Positions 1-7,565 of a stretch of 43,760 nucleotides of DNA are shown here, piece after piece. The stretch covers positions 1-43,760 of the forward strand of contig NZ_MIPP01000034.1 in NCBI RefSeq assembly GCF_002095385.1, written 5' to 3'. Below the pieces are notes generated by a model. It was not told the origin of the DNA, did no database searches, and saw nothing but the letters and a program-made list of their open reading frames with translations. Origin of the DNA: Pantoea eucrina (lineage in GTDB: Bacteria > Pseudomonadota > Gammaproteobacteria > Enterobacterales > Enterobacteriaceae). A program made the position numbers and the translations under genes. Positions within the stretch are counted from its first letter, which is position 1. Each line of letters begins with the position of its first letter.

Positions 1-47
1 GCGCCGTCAGGCAATTAACAGGCCTGCACTGCATAATTAACTTACAG

Positions 48-80
48 GCGAGCGCTGTTATCCTGAGCGCTCGCATTTTT
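48..80 (+). terminator. Rho-independent terminator of a gene upstream of the window
   Basis: A perfect 9-bp stem (GCGAGCGCT pairing with AGCGCTCGC) with a 9-nt loop is followed by a T-rich tract. It would end a rightward transcript entering from the left. The gene itself is outside the window; an in-frame stop at 16-18 could be its end, but this cannot be judged. Confidence 0.75.
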
Positions 81-297
81 ATTTTTCATCCGCAGGCGCG
101 AATTATTGTCTTTCAGAATTATCGCGCTAATATAGCCTGCTATTCAGCTTATTCTGATTCAAATAGAAAAACCCGCTTTCCCGATCTTTTATTTAGACAC
201 ATCTGGCAATATTTATCTAAATAACTCTACATTTGCTGCATCTTCACTCCACTATTCCGGCGTAATCTGACCTCACTGGAAAAGAGGAGGTCTTTCC
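81..297 (+). promoter_or_regulatory. Leader and presumed promoter region of the small lipoprotein gene
   Basis: There is no convincing coding sequence in this 217-bp AT-rich stretch. A possible promoter is TAGACA near 193 with CTAAAT 17 bp further on, which is only a fair match to consensus. A strong ribosome binding site (AGAGGAGG, about 283-290) precedes the ATG at 298. The promoter call is weak; the ribosome binding site is clear. Confidence 0.35.
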
Positions 298-444
298 ATG
301 AAAAAGCTTATTTCGTTAACGTCGATAGCGGTTATGGTCAGTTTGCTCAGCGGATGTATTATTGAGCACGACCGTGGCCGCGGCGCTGGCTGGGGTCATG
401 ACCGCGGCTGGCATCATGGCCACCATGGGCATCGTCACGGATAA
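298..444 (+). CDS. Tiny His/Gly-rich lipoprotein (48 aa)
   Basis: This short gene encodes an N-terminal signal peptide (MKK, a hydrophobic stretch, then a lipobox LLSGC with the acceptor Cys at residue 20) and a tail of about 28 residues made almost only of Gly, His, Arg, Asp and Trp. After processing, the product would be a lipid-anchored peptide of about 29 residues carrying seven histidines. The start is supported by AGAGGAGG seven bases upstream, and a strong terminator follows. No homologue is recognised with certainty. The His-rich tail suggests metal binding or an envelope stress role, but that is inference. The gene stands alone between terminators, so it is probably monocistronic. 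Confidence 0.75.
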   Translation: MKKLISLTSIAVMVSLLSGCIIEHDRGRGAGWGHDRGWHHGHHGHRHG

Positions 445-485
445 TCGGGCAAAGCGCACACAGCACTAATAAAAAACAAAAAACC

Positions 486-514
486 AGGGCGGGAATATAT
501 CCCGCCCTTTTTTT
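486..514. terminator. Bidirectional terminator between two convergent lipoprotein genes
   Basis: An AGGGCGGGA/TCCCGCCCT stem with a short AT-rich loop is followed by eight T on the + strand. On the minus strand it is followed by a TGGTTTTTT tract. It sits exactly between the convergent genes at 298-444 and 513-794 and can serve both. Confidence 0.9.
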
Positions 515-794
515 AGCTTTTAATCGCGTAATTACACTGATACCAGGCTTTCTTTAATCCTGGCAGATGACTGTCCTGAGCAGGCAGAGAATCCACTTTA
601 TCAAAACCCCGCTCGCTGCAGTAATTTGCCAGGTCAACATTCATGGCATCCCGATTAAGGCTATGCGGATCGTAACGATATTGAACGGTGTTGGACGTAT
701 TATCTTCATCTACACGTTCAAATCCGCCAGGCTGATTAACGCTGCAGCCCGCCAGCATAATAAGCGCTAACGCGCCGGTAACGATATTTTTCAT
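513..794 (-). CDS. Small putative lipoprotein (93 aa)
   Basis: The product starts with a typical lipoprotein signal (MKN, hydrophobic core, LAGC lipobox with Cys at residue 17), so it should be lipid-anchored in the envelope. The mature part of about 76 residues is polar, with two further cysteines (in NYCSERG and YQCNY) that could form a disulfide in the periplasm. A good ribosome binding site (AGAGGA) lies about 7 nt before the ATG on the minus strand. I do not recognise the family. The gene is convergent with the His-rich lipoprotein gene and appears to have its own promoter in the 250-bp gap to its right. Confidence 0.75.
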   Translation of the reverse strand: MKNIVTGALALIMLAGCSVNQPGGFERVDEDNTSNTVQYRYDPHSLNRDAMNVDLANYCSERGFDKVDSLPAQDSHLPGLKKAWYQCNYAIKS

Positions 795-1003
795 TCAGGT
801 GTCCTCTTCAGGCGTCGAAGTGTAAACAACGATGCCACCGCGCGCCTATAGGAAAACGCGCGAAACAGTGTTAAGACCAGTGTTTTTGCCAATTGAATCA
901 ATAAAACCAAACGGCTTTTCTTATCATATGACAACTGCGATAGTGCAGTCAGACCACACGATGTCTGCTCCACACCAGGTAATATCAATAATAAGAAGAT
1001 GTA

Positions 1004-1041
1004 ACAAAGTGACCTTTGTGCCCGCGCTGAGCGGGCTTTTT
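1004..1041 (+). terminator. Tandem hairpins with U-tract, possible 3-prime end of an unannotated transcript
   Basis: Two adjacent hairpins are visible: ACAAAG/CTTTGT (1005-1020) and GCCCGC/GCGGGC (1020-1036). The second is followed by seven T on the + strand. The minus-strand gene ending at 1050 cannot use this well, because no T-run follows the hairpin in that direction. No rightward gene lies upstream, so the terminator suggests a small RNA made from within 795-1041. The hairpins are clear; the RNA is inferred. Confidence 0.6.
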
Positions 1042-1049
1042 TTCACCGG

Positions 1050-1853
1050 TTAGCCGTTGCTGTGCACCATATTACGTAAAAGGCCGGCGGCGCGCTTAGC
1101 AGGCAATGCGAGAATGGCGCTGTAGAGATCGATAGACATAGCACACAGCGCGCTGCGATCGACGGCGGTATCAGCCGGCTGATTAAGCTGCTGAAGTTTA
1201 TTGCCCCATTTCCCATAAAGCCTGTCAACTATCTCACGCAGATCGCGGCGGGCCAGCGTCTGGTCGGTCTGCTGCTCTGCCCCCTGGCTGCTCAGCAGCA
1301 GGGCTTCAAGCGCATGACCGTCGCGCTGATAGAGTGCCGGAGTGAGCACCTCCTGCAGATTGATGCCGCCACTGACCTGCGGATAGAGGAACTGGAAACA
1401 GCGCTGCGGACTCTGCTGCTGCAGCGCCTGCATCTCTTCCACCGACACCTGAACATAGGCGATCACTGCATCATCGCTGGCGCGGGTCATACGTTTATTG
1501 ACGATATCAGTCAGCCAGCCCCGCAGGTCGCCCAGCGCCTGTTCGGCGGAAACGCCCTGCTGCAGCTTATGCCGCAGTTCACGATTCAGTAATTGCCACA
1601 GCTCCGGCTCCTGAACCCTAAGCAGGCGATAGCCTGGCGCCGCGCTGAGCTGCTGCGCAACCGCCTCCATCTGTATCTTCTGTGCCTGACGCGGATGCAG
1701 CCAGCTAAACCAGATCAGATTAGCTGCCACAAGCGGCAGGATAAACAGCAGCACCCCCTGCCAGGCTCGCAGCGCCGTGGTGCGTACCAGCATCACAATC
1801 ACCAGCGCCAGCAGTGCAAAAGCGGCCAGCACCGAAATAAAAAGCAGCGTCAT
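1050..1853 (-). CDS. Two-helix membrane protein of unknown function (267 aa)
   Basis: The N-terminus contains two hydrophobic segments (about residues 3-23 and 31-50) joined by a short positively charged turn. They are followed by a soluble, Gln-rich and Leu-rich C-terminal part of about 215 residues, predicted largely helical. Two cysteines occur (in QRCFQF and ALCAMS). I do not recognise the family. The gene begins 9 bp after the universal stress protein gene on the same strand, so it is probably the last gene of an iclR-usp-membrane protein operon. A role in envelope stress or in partnership with the divergent efflux pair is possible but unproven. Confidence 0.8.
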   Translation of the reverse strand: MTLLFISVLAAFALLALVIVMLVRTTALRAWQGVLLFILPLVAANLIWFSWLHPRQAQKIQMEAVAQQLSAAPGYRLLRVQEPELWQLLNRELRHKLQQGVSAEQALGDLRGWLTDIVNKRMTRASDDAVIAYVQVSVEEMQALQQQSPQRCFQFLYPQVSGGINLQEVLTPALYQRDGHALEALLLSSQGAEQQTDQTLARRDLREIVDRLYGKWGNKLQQLNQPADTAVDRSALCAMSIDLYSAILALPAKRAAGLLRNMVHSNG

Positions 1854-1862
1854 AATACGGCG

Positions 1863-2315
1863 TTAATCCTTACGCACGTCCAGCAGAACCGGACAGGTCG
1901 CGCGTTCGATCACTGCCGCGCTGACCGAGCCTTTCAGCAGCCGGTTAAGCGGCGAGAGGTGCCGGCGTCCCATGATAATCATACTGGCGCGCAGTGCCGC
2001 AGCCTGCGCCACAATGGTTTCAGCGGCTTCACCCGCCAGGATGACGCCTCTGGCATTCACACCCGCCCGCAGCAGCGGAGCCAGCGCATGACGCACCACC
2101 ATCTCGGCGGTGTTCTGCTCATCTTTTGCCGCGACAAAATCATCCGGATCTTCACCGGCGTCAATTTCGATAGGCTGGCTGCAGGCTGAATAGGCGGGAT
2201 CGATACAGCATAGCACCGTGACCGGGGCGTTGAGCGCCAGCGCCTGTTCAAGGGTCAGCGCAATCACTTTCTCCGCGACCGGTGAGTTATCGATAGCCAT
2301 TAACAACATTTTCAT
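1863..2315 (-). CDS. Universal stress protein, UspA family (150 aa)
   Basis: This is a single Usp domain of usual length. It starts with the typical beta strand and Asp (MLLMAIDNS) and ends with the strand CPVLLDVRKD. The nucleotide-binding loop is at about residues 115-130 (MGRRHLSPLNRLLKGS). The usual form is G-x2-G-x9-G-S/T, and here the second Gly is His, so ATP binding may be altered. A ribosome binding site (AGAGGT) precedes the ATG. It lies 6 bp after the IclR-type regulator and 9 bp before the membrane protein gene on the same strand, which indicates cotranscription. The target process is not known. Confidence 0.9.
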   Translation of the reverse strand: MKMLLMAIDNSPVAEKVIALTLEQALALNAPVTVLCCIDPAYSACSQPIEIDAGEDPDDFVAAKDEQNTAEMVVRHALAPLLRAGVNARGVILAGEAAETIVAQAAALRASMIIMGRRHLSPLNRLLKGSVSAAVIERATCPVLLDVRKD

Positions 2316-2321
2316 GAGTCG

Positions 2322-3110
2322 TTACCTCTTCTCCACAGCGGTTATTTTGCCAATTTCGCGCAGCAGCGCCTCTTTACAGGTGATGATCTCTTTGCGATAG
2401 CGCGCTTCATGTTGCGCAAAGCGCGCGCCGGGAACCAGCAGCGAGATAGAGAAACGTCCGAACAGTGTGTCAATGGCGACCGCCAGGGTGGTGATCCCTT
2501 CAAGCGTTTCACCGCGATCGATCGCCAGGCCACTGCTGCGTACTTCAGCAATCAGCGCCATCAGCTGCGGCAGCGTTTTTACCGTTTTATCCGTGAGTTC
2601 CTGCCAGGCATCGCCCACCAGCAGCTGTACATCTTCATCGCTCTCCAGCGCCAGCAGCGCCCGGCCGCCGGAGGTACTGTAGAGCGGCAGATTAAGCCCC
2701 ATCCGCGGTACGACCCGCAGCTCGCGCGGCGCCACGACATAATGCACGATCGCCAGCTGCGTCCCGCTGGCGCGCGCCAGCGAGACAGTTTCATTAACCG
2801 TTGCTGAGAGCTGTTCCAGCAGCGGACGCGCCAGCTCCACCACATCTGTATGGACGCTGGAGATCAGTTTCAGCAGAGCTGGCCCCAGCCTGAGCCCCCC
2901 TGCCCCGCTACTGCGCACCAGCTGAGCGTTGTCGAGCGCTGCCACAATACGCTGTACCGTGGAGCGCGGCAGGTTCACCACCTGCGCAATTTCGCCCAGA
3001 CTCATACCGCCGGGATGTTCACCCAGCGCATGTAAAATTTTTGCCGCACGCGCAATGACCTGAATGCCACCCGCTTTTTCATCCTCACGGCCTGAGGCAG
3101 ATCCCACCAT
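2322..3110 (-). CDS. IclR-family transcriptional regulator (262 aa)
   Basis: An N-terminal winged helix-turn-helix (about residues 18-78, with SLGEIAQVVNLPRSTVQRIV as recognition region) is followed by the IclR effector domain with its typical core (PLYSTSGGRALLA and SGLAIDRGETLEGI). The ATG at 3110 is preferred to an in-frame ATG 81 bp upstream because AAGGA lies 8 nt before it and the family starts near here. It is first in a leftward gene set with usp and an unknown membrane protein, and divergent from an MFS/HlyD efflux pair. The likely role is control of the divergent pump and itself through the paired repeats in the shared promoter region. The effector is unknown. Confidence 0.9.
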   Translation of the reverse strand: MVGSASGREDEKAGGIQVIARAAKILHALGEHPGGMSLGEIAQVVNLPRSTVQRIVAALDNAQLVRSSGAGGLRLGPALLKLISSVHTDVVELARPLLEQLSATVNETVSLARASGTQLAIVHYVVAPRELRVVPRMGLNLPLYSTSGGRALLALESDEDVQLLVGDAWQELTDKTVKTLPQLMALIAEVRSSGLAIDRGETLEGITTLAVAIDTLFGRFSISLLVPGARFAQHEARYRKEIITCKEALLREIGKITAVEKR

Positions 3111-3169
3111 AATGCGTTCCTTATGAGCCTGCTTTACTGTAGCGCGAATGATCGCACTTTTGTACCTGC

Positions 3170-3233
3170 GTATCACATTGCAATACATCATACCGGCATG
3201 TAAGATGCGCGTCCTGTATCACATCGTAATACA
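3170..3233. promoter_or_regulatory. Two 18-bp palindromic direct repeats, candidate IclR operator
   Basis: GTATCACATTGCAATACA (3170-3187) and GTATCACATCGTAATACA (3216-3233) match at 16 of 18 positions and start 46 bp apart. Each has a palindromic frame, GTAT-N9-ATAC, with extra inner symmetry. They sit between the divergent starts of the IclR-type regulator (3110) and the efflux operon (3263). Repeated imperfect palindromes in such a spot are typical operators. Assigning them to the adjacent regulator is inference. Confidence 0.6.
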
Positions 3234-3262
3234 CTGCATCATAATTTCATGAGAGTTCTGCT

Positions 3263-4867
3263 ATGACCGCTTCGCCCGCTGCTCCGCCAGCTCCGCACCC
3301 ATTTACATTGCGCCTGGCTCTTGGGCTGGCGGGCGTGCTGATCGCGGCGCTGACGTCAGGGCTCAACGATCGGGTCACGGATATTGCGCTGGCAGATATC
3401 CGCGCCGCTATCGGTATCAGTCACGATCGCGGCAGCTGGATTGTCTCCGGCTATCAGGCGGCTGAAGTCGCCGCAATGATGATCGCGCCCTGGTTCGCCG
3501 TCACCTTTTCTCTGCGCCGCTTTGCCCTGGTGGTTTCTGCCGGCTTTATGCTGTGCGGCCTGGTGCTGCCGCTGACGCAGGATGCGACGCTGTTTATTGC
3601 GCTGCGCGTGCTGCAGGGTATCTTTGGCGGCGCGCTGCCGCCCTTGCTGATGACAGTGGCGCTGCGCTTTCTGCCGCCGCCGATCAAACTCTATGGCCTG
3701 GGCGCCTATGCGCTCACCGCCACCTTTGGCCCCAATATGGCGGCCTCGCTGGCGGCGTTCTGGACCGATGAAGTGGGCTGGACGTTTGTGTTCTGGCAGG
3801 TAGTCCCGGCCATGCTGCTGGCAATGACGCTGATTGCCTGGGGACTGCCGCAGGATCCGCTGCGCCTGGAGCGCTTTCGGCAGATCGACCTGTTTGGCAT
3901 GCTTACCGGCTGCGCCGGCATGGCGCTGCTGATTCTGGCCCTGACTCAGGGGGAACGGCTGGACTGGCTCAGCTCACCGCTGTTTACCGCCATGCTGCTG
4001 AGTGCGCTGGCGCTGCTGACGGTGTTTCTGATTAACGAGTGGTTTCATCCGCTGCCGCTGTTCAGGCTGCAGATGCTGCGCCGTTCCAACCTGGCGCACG
4101 GCCTGCTGGCGCTGATGGCGGTGCTGATTCTGGCACTCTCCGGTTCAGCGCTGCCTTCGCTCTATTTTGGTCAGGTAGAGGGATTTCGCACGCTGCAGTT
4201 TGCGCCGCTGGCGCTGACCGTGGGCCTGCCGCAGCTGCTGATTGCCCCGCTGATCGCCGCTTTGCTGAACATTCGCCGGGTCGATTGCCGCTGGGTGTTG
4301 TGCTGCGGCGTGCTGCTGCTGGTCACCGCCTGCCTGCTGGGAACGCAGATTACCACTGACTGGGCGCGGCAGAATTTCTGGCTGATGCAGATCCTGCAGG
4401 CGTTCGGACAGCCGATGGTGATCCTGCCGGTGCTGATGAGTGCCACCAGCGTTGTGGCGCCGCCGGAGGGCCCTTTTGCTTCCGCCATGTTTAACACCGT
4501 GCGCGGTTTTTCCAGCATCGCGGCCAGCACGCTGGTGGAGTGGTTTATCAGCCATCGCGAACAGTTCCACTCGCATGTGCTGGTGGATCAGGCGGCCAGC
4601 CGCAGCTGGCTGATGACCGCGACCAGCAGCGCGCAGGCAAACAGCAGCACTCCCCTGCTGCCGGACGGCAGCGCCAGTAGCGTGCAGAACCTGAGCGGAT
4701 TTGCCGCCCTGCTGAAACATCAGGCGCTGGTACTCAGCCTGAGCGACGCCTGGCTGATGCTGACCACCTTTGGCGCCCTGCTGCTGCTGCTGACGCTCTG
4801 TCTGGCGCACCGCGTCTGGCCGCCTCAAACATTGATTCAACCTGTTACGCCACGTCGGGAAAACTGA
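3263..4867 (+). CDS. MFS drug efflux transporter, DHA2/EmrB-like (534 aa)
   Basis: This is a hydrophobic protein with about 14 predicted membrane segments, the length and layout of the 14-TM DHA2 group (EmrB/FarB type). The first loop carries LADIRAAIGISHDRGSWIVS, a good match to the DHA2 region. A long polar periplasmic stretch lies near residues 440-475, before the last membrane helix. It is followed by the HlyD-type adaptor gene after one base, so the two form an operon and probably a tripartite pump with an outer-membrane TolC partner encoded elsewhere. The divergent IclR regulator probably controls it. The substrate cannot be read from sequence; aromatic acids or drugs are plausible for this family. 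Confidence 0.92.
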   Translation: MTASPAAPPAPHPFTLRLALGLAGVLIAALTSGLNDRVTDIALADIRAAIGISHDRGSWIVSGYQAAEVAAMMIAPWFAVTFSLRRFALVVSAGFMLCGLVLPLTQDATLFIALRVLQGIFGGALPPLLMTVALRFLPPPIKLYGLGAYALTATFGPNMAASLAAFWTDEVGWTFVFWQVVPAMLLAMTLIAWGLPQDPLRLERFRQIDLFGMLTGCAGMALLILALTQGERLDWLSSPLFTAMLLSALALLTVFLINEWFHPLPLFRLQMLRRSNLAHGLLALMAVLILALSGSALPSLYFGQVEGFRTLQFAPLALTVGLPQLLIAPLIAALLNIRRVDCRWVLCCGVLLLVTACLLGTQITTDWARQNFWLMQILQAFGQPMVILPVLMSATSVVAPPEGPFASAMFNTVRGFSSIAASTLVEWFISHREQFHSHVLVDQAASRSWLMTATSSAQANSSTPLLPDGSASSVQNLSGFAALLKHQALVLSLSDAWLMLTTFGALLLLLTLCLAHRVWPPQTLIQPVTPRREN

Positions 4868-4868
4868 T

Positions 4869-5897
4869 ATGCAACTCTCTGCTGTAAAAAGAACGGCGCT
4901 GCTAAGCGCCCTGTTAGTGCTGCTGCTCGCGCTCGCCTTTCTCCTCTGGCGTGCGATGACCACCAACGATCATCGCACCGATGATGCCTGGGTTAATGCG
5001 GATTACACGCTGGTCGCCCCCAAAGTTTCAGGCTATATCGCCCGGGTCAGCGTGCAGGATAACCAGCACGTCCGGGCGGGCGATCTGCTGGCAACGCTTG
5101 ACGATCGCGATTTTCGCGTGGCGCTGGAAACCGCGCGCGCTTCGCTGCAGGTCAGCGAGGCTAAGCGGCTAAGCACCCAGGCGCAGCTGGCGCAGCAGCA
5201 GGCGACGATTAATCAGGCAAAAGCGACGCTGGCGGCCAGTGAGGCAGCGGCCCGCTACGCCGGCCAGAACGCCGCACGTTATAATCAGCTTTATAAAAGT
5301 GGCACCATTGCGGCTGACGATCAGCAAAAAGCGGATACTAACCAGCGTTCCGCTTCGGCGACGGTACGACAGAGTGAGGCGGCGCTGGACGCGGCGCTTA
5401 AGCAGGTTAATGTCCTGCAGGCGGCCGTGCGTCAGGCGGAAGCGGATGTCGCAGTCGCGCAGGCGAATGTCGACCAGGCGCAGCTTAATCTCTCTTATAC
5501 CCGCATTGTTGCGCCGGTAGAGGGCACGGTCGGCCAGCGTACCGTACGTCCGGGCGCCTATGTCAGCGCCGGCAGCCGCCTGCTGGCAGTGGTGCCGCTG
5601 CAGCAGCTCTACATTACGGCTAACTATCTGGAAACCCAGCTGACCGACGTGCGGCCAGGGCAAAAGGTCAGCGTTACTGTTGATGCGCTACCGGGTAAAA
5701 CTTTTACCGGGCGTATCGACAGCATTGCGCCGGCAACAGGGGCAACCTTCTCGGCAATTTCACCTGATAATGCAACGGGTAACTACACTAAAGTGGTTCA
5801 GCGTCTGCCGGTAAAGATTGTGCTTGATGCGGGTCAGCCCGATCTGGCGCAGCTGCGCGTCGGCATGTCGGCGATCCCGCACATTCAGACCCAATAA
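4869..5897 (+). CDS. HlyD/EmrA-family membrane fusion protein (342 aa)
   Basis: One N-terminal membrane anchor (about residues 8-28) is followed by a lipoyl-like half motif (TLVAPKVSGYIARV, about 47-60), a long Ala/Gln-rich coiled coil (about 95-205), the second lipoyl half (IVAPVEGTVGQRTVRPGAYV) and a beta-barrel part. This is the standard order for EmrA-type periplasmic adaptors. Length is close to the family norm (EmrA about 390, shorter relatives about 340). It starts one base after the stop of the MFS gene and so is translationally coupled. It should bridge the inner-membrane pump to TolC. Confidence 0.93.
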   Translation: MQLSAVKRTALLSALLVLLLALAFLLWRAMTTNDHRTDDAWVNADYTLVAPKVSGYIARVSVQDNQHVRAGDLLATLDDRDFRVALETARASLQVSEAKRLSTQAQLAQQQATINQAKATLAASEAAARYAGQNAARYNQLYKSGTIAADDQQKADTNQRSASATVRQSEAALDAALKQVNVLQAAVRQAEADVAVAQANVDQAQLNLSYTRIVAPVEGTVGQRTVRPGAYVSAGSRLLAVVPLQQLYITANYLETQLTDVRPGQKVSVTVDALPGKTFTGRIDSIAPATGATFSAISPDNATGNYTKVVQRLPVKIVLDAGQPDLAQLRVGMSAIPHIQTQ

Positions 5898-6097
5898 ATT
5901 GTGAGCAATATCTCAGAACCGGCCTATTTATTTCTGGATCGATTCCGCGTAAATTAGCGCCCGATCCTGTTCCGGTCTGGCCGGGACCACCTGAGTAGAA
6001 AGCGTGTAGCGTTAATGAACTCCACCTTTCTCTTATTCTGTTCGGGTTACGCTGGTCTGGGATCGCCATCACGGTAACCGCACAGAGGAGTTATGTT

Positions 6098-6169
6098 GTG
6101 AAATACGCTTTGATGGGCATCTCTTTTTTCGTGTTGCTTTGGGTCGGCACCTTTGTGCTGATGCTCTGA
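6098..6169 (+). CDS. ypdK: YpdK-like small membrane protein (23 aa, GTG start)
   Basis: The GTG at 6098 opens a 23-residue product that is almost one membrane helix (MKYALMGISFF, then a hydrophobic run to VLML). It closely resembles E. coli YpdK as I remember it, which has the same length and the same MKY..MGISF start, and in E. coli that gene also lies beside alaC. AGAGGAG at 6084-6090 is well spaced for this start. An ATG at 6093 gives only Met-Leu-stop, and its TGA overlaps the GTG. The function of YpdK is unknown. It is convergent with alaC, and the 200-bp leader before it contains no other gene that I can see. Confidence 0.85.
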   Translation: MKYALMGISFFVLLWVGTFVLML

Positions 6170-6178
6170 GTACCGGAC

Positions 6179-6201
6179 GGGGCGACCATACCAGTCGCCC
6201 C
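6179..6201. other. GC-rich hairpin between ypdK and alaC
   Basis: GGGGCGAC and GTCGCCCC form a perfect 8-bp stem with a 7-nt loop between the convergent ypdK and alaC genes. It lacks a T-run on either strand, so it is at best a weak terminator. It may also protect the 3-prime ends or be half of a dispersed palindromic repeat like those at 8148 and 22318. Confidence 0.5.
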
Positions 6202-6210
6202 GACGCACGC

Positions 6211-7446
6211 TTAACGCGTCTCTTCTGCTTCTTTTACCGCTCCCGGTAAGATACCGTCGGCGCGGAACATCGCCTTAATTCCCCGCACCGCCTGACGAAT
6301 GCGATCGCTGTTTTCAATCAGCGCAAAGCGCACGTGTGTATCACCATATTCACCAAAACCGATGCCCGGCGACACGCAGACTTTGGCCTCCTGCAGCAGC
6401 AGTTTGGCAAACTCCAGCGAGCCAAGATGCGCGTAGCGTTCCGGGATTTTTGCCCAGACGTACATCGATGCCTTAGGCAGATCCACCATCCAGCCCGCTT
6501 CATGCAGCCCTTTTACCAGCACATCACGCCGGCGCTTATACTGCTCAGCGATATCGCGCACGCACTGCTGATCGCCCTCCAGCGCGGCAATGGCTGCCAC
6601 CTGTAGCGGCGTGAATGTCCCGTAATCGTGATAGCTTTTGATGCGCGCCAGCGCCGCTACCAGCTCTTTGTTTCCTGTCATGAAACCGATACGCCATCCC
6701 GCCATATTGTAGCTTTTGGAGAGCGTAAAGAACTCTACCGCCACGTCGCGCGCACCCGGCACCTGCATGATTGAGGGCGCTTTCCAGCCGTCGTAGGTGA
6801 TGTCAGCGTAGGCGAGATCGTGGATCACCAGCACGTTATACTGTTTTGCCAGCGCAATAACCCGTTCAAAAAAGTCGAGTTCGACGCACTGAGCGGTGGG
6901 ATTAGAAGGGAAGCCGAGGATCATCATTTTCGGCTTTGGATAGCTTTCGCGAATTGCACGCTCCAGCTCAGTAAAGAAATCCACGCCCGCGACCAGCGGC
7001 ACGGAGCGAACCTGCGCCCCGGCGATCACCGCGCCATAAATATGGATAGGATAGCTGGGGTTGGGCACCAGCACGGTGTCACCGTGATCGAGCGTGGCGA
7101 GCATCAGGTGCGCCAGTCCCTCTTTGGAGCCGATAGTCACAATCGCTTCTGACTCCGGATCGATATCCACCTGATAGCGCTCAGCGTACCAGCGCGAAAT
7201 CGCCCGGCGCAGGCGCGGAATACCTTTTGAGGTGGAGTAGCCGTGCGTATCTTCACGCTGCGCCACCTGACAGAGCTTTTCCACAATATGCGGCGGCGTA
7301 GCGCCATCCGGATTCCCCATTGAAAAGTCGATAATATCTTCGCCGCGCCGACGCGCAGCCATCTTCAGTTCAGCGGTGATGTTGAATACGTATGGGGGAA
7401 GGCGTTCTATACGCGAGAAACGACGGGGTATGCTGTTATCAGCCAT
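6211..7446 (-). CDS. alaC: Glutamate-pyruvate aminotransferase AlaC
   Basis: This is a class I/II PLP aminotransferase of 411 residues, about the length of E. coli AlaC (YfdZ). It makes alanine from pyruvate and glutamate. The pyridoxal lysine is K244 in [14 protein letters not shown], with the PLP-phosphate Arg a few residues later. [11 protein letters not shown] near residue 41 is the usual substrate-side start. The start ATG at 7446 fits the family. The gene is alone on its strand and faces ypdK, as in E. coli. Lrp control is known for the E. coli gene, but I did not find a clear site here. Confidence 0.96.
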   Translation of the reverse strand: MADNSIPRRFSRIERLPPYVFNITAELKMAARRRGEDIIDFSMGNPDGATPPHIVEKLCQVAQREDTHGYSTSKGIPRLRRAISRWYAERYQVDIDPESEAIVTIGSKEGLAHLMLATLDHGDTVLVPNPSYPIHIYGAVIAGAQVRSVPLVAGVDFFTELERAIRESYPKPKMMILGFPSNPTAQCVELDFFERVIALAKQYNVLVIHDLAYADITYDGWKAPSIMQVPGARDVAVEFFTLSKSYNMAGWRIGFMTGNKELVAALARIKSYHDYGTFTPLQVAAIAALEGDQQCVRDIAEQYKRRRDVLVKGLHEAGWMVDLPKASMYVWAKIPERYAHLGSLEFAKLLLQEAKVCVSPGIGFGEYGDTHVRFALIENSDRIRQAVRGIKAMFRADGILPGAVKEAEETR

Positions 7447-7565
7447 GATGTCCTCAGGATTACGTGAGCGCCCGGACCGTCCGAGCGACGCGGATCACTT
7501 GCTGTGACCTCACCCCGAACATAGCGCGCTGTGAGCTGCGCTGTCGAGAGCAGCAGAAAATTTTT

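Noticed and set aside
1..18. Possible last codons of an upstream gene (frame ending TAA at 16-18)
   Set aside because: Too short to support; only the terminator at 48-80 suggests a gene to the left.
832..1053. 73-codon plus-strand frame before the tandem hairpins
   Set aside because: No ribosome binding site and no protein-like features; it also runs through the terminator hairpin.
4145..4966. 273-codon minus-strand frame opposite the MFS gene
   Set aside because: Gln/His/Arg-rich antisense shadow of a GC-rich gene, with no ribosome site or domain.
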